NCBI GenBank assembly: GCA_022828595.1
Contig: JAKGHH010000003.1
Span: 105,733,583-105,797,582, forward strand
Source: Nelumbo lutea
Taxonomy: Eukaryota > Streptophyta > Magnoliopsida > Proteales > Nelumbonaceae
Length of the DNA: 64,000 nt
Reading direction: 5' to 3'
In this document: positions 34,801-46,800 of the stretch, piece after piece
How positions within the stretch are numbered: position 1 is the first letter of the stretch
How the letters are laid out: the number at the start of each line of letters is the position of its first letter
Translations under genes and position numbers: made by a program
Notes under the pieces: generated by a model
Databases searched by the model: none
The model's input: the letters and a program-made list of their open reading frames with translations, nothing else
What the model was told of the DNA's origin: nothing

Positions 34801-37800
34801 ATGAGTAACACAAAGATAAAGACATGAGATAGAAGGGCAGAAAGCTCATAAAGGAACATCAATTGGTAATAAAATGAGAAGAAATAGGCTAAGATGGTTA
34901 TGGCATTTGCATATACCACCTATTGCATCTGTAAGAATTGAGTAATTCCATTACCCCCCCAAAAAAGAAAAAGAAACAGGATTAAGTAATCCAATATAAG
35001 TTGATGGTCATGGTTCTAGGAGAGCTACAGAACGACTGAAAAGTGCATGAATTGAAAGTGGTGAAAACAATCTAAGTATTCACAATTTATCAACAGAGAT
35101 GCCCCTACATGTTTTGGCTAACTTATAATTTCTTTTTGGATTCTCTGGGGGAAAGTTAAGTCATTTTATCTCTCCCTGGAGTGTTGTATGTAATCTTGTT
35201 TTATTATTAATAATATAAGTTTCTGTTATTGATCCAAAAAAGAGAAGACAAATGTGGCCAACCCCATATAGTTGGGATAAACTTTTAGTGACTTAAATTG
35301 AGAATGTGTTATATGAGAACCAACCAACCTGTGTCAGTGCGTCCTGATCTTGTAAATATGATACATGCATGAAAATAATTGTTGTGGACAGTGTGTCGTA
35401 TCAACCCTGTTTTTACCTGGGTATTGTTCTTAACACTCATCATGAGCACAGAAAGTGGTCCTGTGTTAAATTCCTCTTCCTCATTCTTTACCTGCAAACA
35501 AGAAAATTGAATGAAGTATTTGCAAATGTGAATAAGTGATTTAACCTCTATTTAACCTAGTTAACCATTTTCAGGATGGGTGCAATGTACAAGGCAACCC
35601 TATTTTGATGGGAAGTGGATGAGATAAATCAAGTTCAAATATAAAGACTAAGACATCTAGGAAATACTTTTTTCTAATATACAATCCTAAAATACAATAT
35701 ATATAGGAGTTCTGTACTTGTTATTTATGGTAAATATTAACTTCATTTTCCTACTAAATCACAGCTTGGTACTTTTTAGTAAGTTCTGCATGTGAATAAT
35801 GAATACTCATTTGAAGTTTTGTTATTGAAATTAGTCCTGTTGAATAAATTAAAAAAAGAAAAAAAAAAGCAAAGGTGAATGTGTTAGGTAACTTTAGATT
35901 GCTTCCTTTTTTATGAATTAACTTATTTCCCTTGTTGGTATAGCAAGTAGAAAACAGTAAAAGTGGTCAACCATGAAAAAAAATCAGACATAAAAAGTAG
36001 AATTAAAAAATATATATTTAGATAATAAAAAAAATGTTGGGGGGAAACTCTATTATGCTCATGCAAGAGGGAAATACAAATCAGACTATTTAACTTAACA
36101 TCCAATGAAGCAAGATGGCCAAGTCATAAGAGTAGGATGCCCTGATGGGATTTTAGGGAAAAATCCTTCAGACTCCTCTCAGTTTTATCCTAATCTTTAA
36201 ACATCCCCTTCAAAGGATTCCACTGTTGACCTTGACGGAACAGGAAACATATCAAGAATACCCTTATAGGGTTTTAGATGTTTGAATCTAAATACCAAAA
36301 CTGCCCTAGTCATAGGTGAGTCACCTGGTTTTTAACATGGCCAAATTAATGGACTTCACAGTAGATCTAAACCACTCGTGCTGAAGCCAGTCTTGTCCTC
36401 TAAATATGTCACCTCTAAAATTTGGTTCCATGGTAGGCATTTAATCCAAAATTTGATTACTTTTATAAAACTTCAATGGATAGAAATTGTTCGGTGATGT
36501 GGTTAAAATGAATGATATTTTAAAGGTAAGTTACAGTAGGCTTCTTGGTCCATTTGATTTGAAGTCAAGTTGAATAGAATCACTATTTGGATTTTATCAA
36601 ACTTTAATGTCATGTCTGATCATAGTTGTCAAGGCAATACCTAGGCGACAAGGTGCTCATGAAGGGTGGCCTCACTTAATTGCCAAGCTAATTTGTACGA
36701 GACACAATGAAATACTTTTATATTCTTAATTTATTTTAAAAAATATAGAAATAAAATATTAAACTAAATTGTTCATCTTGTGGGCTTATATACTAATTTC
36801 TTTTCATCATGTTCTTATTTGTTAGGGTTTAATCAACACATATGTTGGTGTATGGTGTCCTGAACCCTCAAAGACTTAAAATATTCCAGCTTTTATTTTC
36901 TTCTTTTCCTAGGAGAAAAACAGGGCTCAGCCCCTATATGTTTTGAATTTTATTTTCTTTCCTCCTTTTCTTCTTATGAATATGTGGATTTTCTATATTT
37001 GAATATAAACTATAAAGTTTATACTTTTTTATGAAAAATATAGATAATTATTAATGAATAATGATTGCTAGTTACTGTGGAACCTAGGGGAACTACCCCA
37101 GGTTTCATGTTTTTTATTTAAAAAAGAAAAAACCATTGCCTAGGTGACTAGGCGACAAGGCACCCCATGTCGCCTAGCCTTGCCTTGGTGCCTTCAAAAC
37201 TATGTGTCTGATCATATACTGAAAGCAACTAATGGAAGAATGAGTTGTCCTGCCATGTCAGTCAACAGGGGATGTTAGTGTCCTTTTAGAAAGGCGAGGG
37301 GGAGTTTTAAAATTTGTTAGAAACTTCAGGGTAGGTTTAAGGATTTTCTCCAATATTTTATTAATCAAAATTAAAATTCATACAAGTATAGTCCATGTAC
37401 AGTTAGAGGCTACATAATGAAAAATAATGGGATAAGACTTCATTTTGAAGCACAAAATGCAAAAATATAAGTATTTTAGATATCAAGTAACTTGCACCAA
37501 AAAACTATTAAAAAACACAAAGATCTAAAGACCCACAACTATACCAAAATACAGATTTTATATCAGAAAGTTATTAAAAGTCATTTCTAAGCAACTTACA
37601 TTGGCATCCTCCTCCATTGGCCGACTGCAAAAAGAGAAGGCATTGTTAATAAGCTTACCCAAATAGCTAATTTGCTATAAACATTTTGCATTTACAAACA
37701 ACTAACAAAATTGTTGAGATCTACACAATCCAAGTAGTGCAGTAGAAGATATAAAACTCAGAGAATTGAGGTAAGGGAAAAGTTTTAGTTCATATTAAGT

Positions 37801-40800
37801 GCACCCATCCTTTTGTTTTTAATAAAATTTTAAGGTAGCGATTCCTCAACCTGGAATACGGCTTAGAGATTAAATATAATTGTACGTATATGTATACATA
37901 TGCATAAAAGAACTTAAGGAATGGAAAACTATACTAGTTTATACTAGCATAATTTGAGTGTCTTTACCCCAATTCATTTGCAAGAGAGTATTAATATGTT
38001 ATTAGAGGTGATCATGGGCCGGACCGGGCCTGATTCTGGGCCTATATCTTTTATATATAAATATAAAACACACACACACACACACACACACAATATTTTA
38101 TGTAAATTGGAATTTTTTGGATTATCCTTTGCAGAGGATGAATTCTAGTTCCAGGTGGAGGAATTCGATGAAGGTGTATGTATCTACCCCTCCTTCTAGG
38201 ATGCTGCTTAATGGTGTAGTTTGTGGTTATTTCAAGAGTTCAAAGGATCTAGGACAAGGCGACCCTTCGTCCCCCCTTTTATTTTTATAATGGAGGCTTT
38301 GGGTAAAATGGTCCTGAGAGCAGTTTTGGGAGGTTTTTTAGAATGTTTCACAGTGGGAGAGGAAAAAGTAGAAATTCTTCTTCTACAGTTTGCAGATGAT
38401 TCAGTGTTCCTTTGTAATGCATCTCGTGATCAGTTAAGATTATTTGATGGCAACCCTGTGATCGTCTCAGGGTTACATCTAAATGTTCATAAAAGTGAGT
38501 TGGTGGCAGTGGGGAGATTCAGGAGCTGCAACAGTGGGCACATTATTGGGGTTTTAAGGTGGGAATATTACCAATCAAGTGTTCGGGAATGCCTTTAGGG
38601 GCCAAATGCAATGCAAAATCCATTTTGGAAATGGGAACCAATAGTAGAAAGGGTGGAGAAAAGATTAGCTGTCTGAAGACAAAATACCCTATCTAAATGG
38701 GGCAAGCACACTTTGATTAAGAGTGTATTGTCTTCTCTTCCTGTTTACCTGATGCCCTCATACCCAATTCCAGCAGGTATGCCATCCTTAATTGAAAAAA
38801 GAATGACAGAATTCTTATGGAAAGGTTGAAAGGACACTAAAAAGACTCATTGATAAAGTGGGGAAAAGATCGCAACTCGTAAGCTTAAGAAAAATGGAGG
38901 GTTGGGCATAAGAAGGCTAAGAGAATTGAAGTTGCTCTTCTAGGCAAGTGGTTTTGGAGGTTTGGCCTATGGAAGAGAGTCATCCAAGCAAATGAGGGCT
39001 GGGATCCTAGAGAAGCAAATCAATCATATGGTTGCTCAATGTGGAAGGGAATTGAAAAAAGCTACAGTTTTTTAGCAAAGGAGTTTAAGTTTGAAGCGGG
39101 AAGGGGAACCAAAGTAGAGTTCTAGAAAGGTGTGCGGTGTGGACATCATTGCCTGATGGATGATTTCCCAGAGCTTTTTGCAATTGTAGTTGATAAAGAT
39201 GTGTAAGTAGCCGACTATATGCAGATCTCAAATGGTGAGTGTTTATGGAATCCCCTTTTTAGAAGATCTCTACAGCTTGCAAATTGACACTACTTTAGAA
39301 GATAGAAGACTGTGGCTGGAAGAAAATCTGGGGAATTTACTGTAAAATCTCTCTACAACAAATTAACCCCAGAAGAAGAGGCAGGATTTTCCTATGGGCA
39401 TAATCTGGTGCAAATATATTACCTCAAAGGTAGATTTCTTTGTCTGGTCTGCCTATCTGAATAAGATCCTCACTAAGGACAACCTGTTAATTAGAGGAAT
39501 GATGTTTGATTCGGGTGAAAGTTGTTAAGATATTTGTTCTCAAGGGATGCTGCCCAGCATCTATTGAAATCTTTTTGAAAGGCTGGCAGATCAAAGGACT
39601 GAGTAAGAAAGGAAATGCAATTTGGAAAATGATTCCATAAGCAGTGTTCTGGGTTGTATGGCAGGAAAGGAATGCAAGGATTTTTCAGAACAAAGTTTGC
39701 CAAGCTGAGGCAGTGTGGCAGAAAGTAGTGGGCAAACTGTTCTCTTGGTCAGCAGCTCAGTTCCATTTGGATAGAACAAGTTATAGCTCTTTTTATTTTG
39801 AAAATCCTTTTGTAAGCTCAAAAGGGATAGTGGTCTAATTTTCTTTCTGTTTCTCTCCGTTTTTTTTTTTCTTTTGATGAATCTTTTTGTTTCTCTCTGT
39901 TGTACATCCTCTGGGTTTTTTTTTGAACTGTAAGGTAAAATATTTCATTATAATCAAAAGGTCAAAATACCAATGTTCAGAGAACTAGACCTGGGATAGA
40001 ACTGGAGAAGGGAGAGGTGTACGGGTCAGAGGTTCAACCAAGGTCAAACTGGAGGTCAAACCATGATGATATGGCATATATGTATATATGCTACAAGTTA
40101 TATAAATACTATATATAATACGTTTTACATACTTAAATATGGTGGATGGATGGCAAATTCCTAAATTTTTAAAACAAATGACCAGGGTTCAAGTCTCATA
40201 ATTTACATTTTCTTTAAAATACATGTGTAATAAAGTAATATATACAATACAGAGTCATTAAATAACACAAGTAAAGAGGTTGACAATTGGTAATTAAGTA
40301 ATATATGAAAATAATAGGTCATGGGTTCAAGTCTTCTCAAACTCATTTTAAAATTTCAAGTAATTAATGGCCTGGGCGATTTCACGAAACTGGTACCGGT
40401 TCACCAGTTTTCTGGTTAAACCAGCCAGTTTTCACTGGGTTTTTAGTAAATACAGTTATTGGGGTGTGACTGTACCGGTCAAGGCTTCAGGGTCACGGTT
40501 CAACCAGTTTGACTAGCCAATCTGGCCCAATTTTCTAAACACTGCAAAATACAACGAAGCCCTTGTACAATGAGAGACTGAACTGAGGATATACCATTCT
40601 GCCCCTTATTTTTTTGAAGAATAAAAGAAAATTTTATTGAAAAATAAAAGCAGATTACAGCACTACAGGGGTGTTAAGATAACACCCGAACCCTCTACCA
40701 ACCCCAACAAACCTTACAAAGACACAAGACTAACCAAAGAAGAACTGAGACCCCCCCCATCCTCTTCATACAACAAGGCTTTCAAAGATTCAAAACTGAC

Positions 40801-43800
40801 AAAAAGGAAATATAAAACCACCCTTCAGACATCGGGTAGTCTTCAGGATCGAACAACGTTCAACCCATCATCGTTTTCAAAAGCTTTTCTAGCAAACTCT
40901 TCGCCCCCCCCCCCCACCCCAAAGAACAGCCCTAAACTCTTGCCGATTTCAACCTCCCTGTCCACACGCGTAAATCCCACCCCCTGCCTACTACCCTTTT
41001 GTTTCTCCAGCAAATGTTTTTCCAATTTAGTGAAAGTGCTTTTCTTGTTTGAATCCTCCAACCCTTTCTTGCCACGCAGCTCTTCTTCTTCAACCTTCTC
41101 ATCTCCCTCCATACGAGCCTCTTTCCAGAGCATCGATTCAGTGGATGAAGCCAGCCACACTGAGTAGCACTGCCTTTCGACTAGCACCTCTATCTTCTGA
41201 GGTATCTCCTCAGGTTTTACTCCATTCAATAAAATGGAAGCTGAACGAAGGTCTCCCCCAAAAGGCCCCTCCTAGTAATCCTTCACACATCAAAGCAATG
41301 GCTTCAGCAGTTTCTTGCTTCCACAAATGAAAGGGAAGACCTAACAGATGCACCAGCACTCCATCTTCAACAAAGAAATCTTTGGAGTTTGATCCCGGAC
41401 ACCATCTTGATACTGTGAAATTTCCAAGCTTAGCTTGGATGTTTAAAGCCTCAACTTCTACTCTGTTCTCAAGCAAATCCAGCAAAGTCTTGTTCTTCTC
41501 AAAGGATGTTAAAATAAATGTGCTCTTCAACTTTAACCTTGCTGTTAACAGATCTGCAACTTTCCTCCAGTCAAGAATGGGAGCTGAAGCTTCAACTATC
41601 AATTTACTTTTCCAATCCCCTCTCTGTATGTTTACTCCCATTCTGTAAATGCCTGCCCCAGCTAACACTAAAGGAGTCTCTTGCATAGTCTTGTTCACCA
41701 TACTACTAGACCTGCTTATCTTCCTTTTCACTATTGCTTCTCTTTTTACACTCACGCATTTCAGCAGTTCACATAAGGCGCCAAGAACTGCCTTCCAGCC
41801 CTGACTCTTCCTTCCTTCTGGAAAGCAGATCATCTGCTTTCTACCCTTGCCAAAAAATTCTGTCAAGGAGATAAAATAACCTTTAAGGTTTCTCTTACAC
41901 TCTACAACAACCCTTCTTCCAGATTCTGAGAAAAGCTCTTTCCAACTATTTTGCTTGCCTTTGTTACTTGCACCTTCCACAAACTCCTTGAGCCCTTCAA
42001 TTACCCCCAACCCTTCTAACAGCACCATCCCTCTCTTTGCTTCCCTGATTTTCAAGCTCAGCTGACCATTTAATCTCAGGTCCTCAAATAGGAGCTCCTT
42101 AGATTCAATCTTCAAAGTTTTTTTCCAACGGCCTACCTCCACAAATTCTCCCATCTCAGATCCTCACCCTCTCACCCTCTCACCCTCTCAGCAACCTTCT
42201 CTTTATTTTCTTCATGACTTCAGCTTGCCATAACCGAAATGCTTTCTGTACTTGTGGTTGACATACAGTATCTTTACTCAGATATCAGATAACTCTCTCT
42301 TAGCATTATCCCCTCCACAACCAGCCCTTCCAAACAATCCTTCCTTGTCCTCCCCTTCCCACCTCACTAACTCCTTCGCTACTTCCCCAAAAACCACCTC
42401 CCTTGTGACTGTCCGAGCCTTCTGAATAAACAGCAACTTGAGTCCCCTCCTTCAGAGTCCATGTTTTTGTCGAAAATGAAGAGATCTCGACAACAAAGTC
42501 ACCAAAAGAGATAAACTTACCTGCTTGCTAAATCGAACTTTTCTTCCCTCTCTTCCTTTCATCGTTAAGAGGGGGAACACTAGAGCTTCTGCATTGAGCA
42601 CTCTTCAGAAACACTTCACGAGCAGTCTTTGGACTCATACTCCAAAGCCTCTTCCCAGAAAATATAAACTGAAATGTGTGCATAACTTTCAAAGTCACTT
42701 AAGCTTTCTCTTGTTCAGAACCCTTAAATTGAAATGATGCTTTCGAGAGCACTCTCCAGCATTAATAATGACCTTTGTCTTCAAAGCATGGACCACAATC
42801 AAACCTTCTCCAACTTTTCCTACCTGAGTTGTCTCTTCGTCTTCTAATAATCCAGCCTTTTCCTTTTCTTTCGTCTCCCCAAAACTCTCCTTTCTTCCTA
42901 CTCCCATGTGTCCCAACCCATTCGCCCCACCAGTTAAGTTCGCATGGGCCCCACAACTTTTAATTCTCTTTGGAACTTCTTGACAGTGTGGCCGGCCAGA
43001 GATAAGAGGAAGAGGAAAGAAGAGAAGAGAAGAAGAAGAGAAGAGAAGAGAGGAGAGAAGAGAGAAGGTTTGCAATGTAACAGTACTGGCGGCGCCAATG
43101 TTTATTTTACTATATATAGGGCGACAGAAAATACAAGAGAAAAGACCCTTGTGCCCCTGAGTACAATAACAGACATAACAGAAATAAAAAACGAAATAAA
43201 AAAGACACTTTAATTAGCCAAACAGGCCCTAACATCTGCAACTAAGTTATTTTAACATTATTCTAACACTCCCCCTCAAGTTGGAGCATAGATGTCAATC
43301 ATGCCCAACTTGTCACACAAATCTTTGTGCCGCACATGATGAAGATCTTTGGTGAAGATATCTGCAAGTTGCTCTTCTGAGCTGACATATGGTGTGCACA
43401 CTTCTCCACTTTCAAGTTTCTCTCTGATAAAATGCTTGTCCACTTCAATGTGTTTCATCCTATCATGCAGAATTGGATTAGCAGCAATATTGATGGCAGC
43501 TTTATTGTCACAGTAGAGTGGCGTAGGATTGCTTACTGCGAAACCCAGTTCACCTAACAGATTTCTTATCCACATGATTTCCGCAACCCCATGAGCCATC
43601 ACTCTATACTCTGCTTCAGCACTGGGTCTAGCCACCACACTTTGTTTTTTGCTTCTCCATGTGACAAGGTTTCCTCTTACAAAGGCACAATAACCACTGG
43701 TAGACTTTCGATCATTGACTGCTCCTGCCCAATCTGCATCAGTATATACTTCCACTTTTAAGTGACTGTGTTTCTGGAACAACAAACCAGCTCCAAGAAA

Positions 43801-46800
43801 CTTCTTGAGATATCTCAAGATCCTCTCTGCAGCCTCAAAGTGAGTTGTCATCGGGCTGTGCATGAATTGACTAAGGACACCCACTGCATAGGCAATATCG
43901 GGCCTGGTCATAGACAAATACAGAAGTCTCCCCACGAGTCTCTGGAACATCTTTACATCTTTCAAAAACTCTCCCTGACTGTCTCCCAGATGGTGATTAG
44001 GTTCAATAGGTGAATCAGATGGTTTTACCCCCAACTTGCCTGTATCTTCTAGTAGATCTAGTACATACTTCCGTTGGGAAATAAAGATGCCCTTGTGAGA
44101 GCGGGCAACTTCAATTCCAAGAAAGTATCATAAGGGGCCTAGATTTAGTGGCCAAGAATTTTTTTAGTCACTAGATTTCAGCCTCCCAATCTCCTGTGAT
44201 CACTATGTCATCCACATACACAATAAGAGCTGCAATTTTACTACCTTCACCTCTTTTCACAAACAGGGTATGATCTGACTGGCATTGTTTGAATCCCATC
44301 TGTTGGACTGCTAAATGGAACTTACTAAACCAAGCCCGATGTGATTGTTTCAACCCATATAGGGACTTTTTTAACCTGCACACCTTTTGTTCACTGCCTT
44401 TGGCACAGAACCCCGGGGGTTGGGTCATGTACACTTCCTCTTCCAAGTCACCATTCAAGAAGGCATTCTTGATGTCCAATTGGTGAAGATCCCAGTCAAG
44501 ACTTGCTGCCAAGGAAAGGAGAATCCGGATAGAGTTCATCTTCGCTACTGGAGCAAAAGCCTCTGCATAGTCTACTCCATATACCTGTGTGAAGCCTCTT
44601 GCTACCAGTCTAGCCTTGTACCTTTCAACAGTTCCATCAGCTTTGTGTTTCACTGTGAACACCCACTTGCACCCCATTGGTTCCTTCCCCTCAGGAAGAT
44701 CTACCAACTCCCAAGTACCATTTTTGTGTAAGGCATCAATTTCTTCATGCATTGCATCTGTCCATTCAGGTTTTGACAAAGCTTCTACCATGGTCTTAGG
44801 AACGGAGACACTATCCATAGAAGAGAGAAAGGCACGATACGAAGGTGAAACTTGCTCATAGGACACAAAATTAGAGATAGGATGATTAGTGGTACAAGAT
44901 CTAACACCCTTTCTCTTAGCAATAGGAATATTAAGATCATTGGTGACAGGTGAATCAACATTTAAAGGAGCAATGGGAGCAAGTGTACCTGGCTGATGAG
45001 ACGGATCTGCCTCGGGTGAATCCGATGATGTTGGTTGCATAGTGTCCGGCTCCACGATTCTTGAACTCTGCTGGCTCTTATGGCGACGATGAAAAACCCA
45101 GAACGGAGGAGGATCGGGTAAAGGAGGTAGTTGAATCTGAGTCGTCGTCTGTTTCTCCTCAACCCTACTCTCCCCTTGAGGAGAAACCGAGAAGAACGGT
45201 TGACTCTCAAAGAATGGGACATCAATGGAAACATAGTGCTTGCGGGCAATGGGATCATAGCAACGATACCCCTTTTGAGATGAAGGGTAACTAAGAAAAA
45301 CACAAGGAACAGCCCGAGGGTCAAGTTTACCACAAGTAGGTGACAAGTTGTGGACAAAACAACGACACCCAAAAACACACATCGGAATGGTGGACAGCAG
45401 AACTGTAGGGAACAAGAGCTGATGTGGAGCTTTATACTCTAGTAGCCGAGAGGGCATGCGATTGATGATATATGTCGCACACAATACTGTATCCATCCAG
45501 AACTGTTTTGGCACATTCATATGAATCAGCAAACCACGAGCAACTTCGAGAAGGTGACGGTTTTTTCATTCAGCCACACCATTTTATTGGGGTGTCCTGG
45601 CACAAGAGCTTCGCTGAAGTGACCCACTCGAAGCAAAGAACTTCGTGAGATCACTAAGGAAATATTCATTTGCATTGTCCGACTGGAATATATGAATTTC
45701 CGTTTGGAACTGAGTGAACACCATGCGTTGAAAATCTTTCACAATTTGTGGCACTTCATCTCGAGATCGCATAGGGTAACCCCAAGTGTATCGAGAATAA
45801 TCATCAATCAAAGTAACAAAATACATATAGCCAGCCGCAGTAGGTAGAGTAACAGGGCCCCAAACATCAGAATAAACAATATGAAATGGAAATTCAGATC
45901 TTTTATTTCGTAAAAGTAAAGAACTTCTACAATGCTTACTCAACTAACAAGTTTGACACTGTAACTGACTCACTGACAAGGACTCAAACAATTTTGGGAA
46001 CATAACTTTTAACGACTCAAAAAAAAGATGACCTAAACGACTATGCCATAAATAGGCCTGACTCTCACTCGACGAACTTGTGGACTCAGTCGCCACTAGA
46101 CCAGCATGATTTTCCAACACGTAGAGACCATCCACCATGCTTCCTCTACTAATCGTCTTCCCCAAGGTAAAATCCTGAAACACACATGAAGACGGAAAAA
46201 AGGTGACTGAGCAGTTCAAAGAGTGAGTAATACTACTAATGGACAACAAATTAATAGGTAATTTCGGAACATGCAGGACATTAGGAAGAGTAAGGCCAAG
46301 TGGGAGAGATATGGTGCCTCGGCCAACTATGGTAGAAAAAGAACCACCAGCCAGTCTTACCTTATCTCTCCCAAAGAGAAGGTTATATGTCTGGAACAAA
46401 TTTGACTTACCAGTCATGTGATTTGAGGCTCCAGAGTTAATAATCCAAGGTGAATCAGTAGTATGAGATGACACATGGAAGGCTGTGGCATTACCTGATG
46501 TAGACGCAAATGAGGTAGGAGTAGGCCCAGAATCCACCTGGCGGAGAGTCCTACCATACAATTCCAAATGTTCACAGAAGGAGTTGATAATATCTTCCTT
46601 AGGGTCAGAACCGGGATGTCTCTCCTGAGTTACGGAAGGACTAGTCTCTGTCGATGCCATATTAGCTGAGTTATACCTATTTTTATTCTGCTGGCCTGGT
46701 TTCTTGCCCTGATCCGGTGTTGACTTCTTACCCAAATCCTGTGCCCATTTAGGTTTTCCATGGAGATCCCAGCATGTATCTTTCGTGTGTCGTGTCTTCT

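Noticed and set aside
45061..45294. Frames antisense to the copia pol (also 44289-44861)
   Set aside because: Shadows of the copia coding strand.
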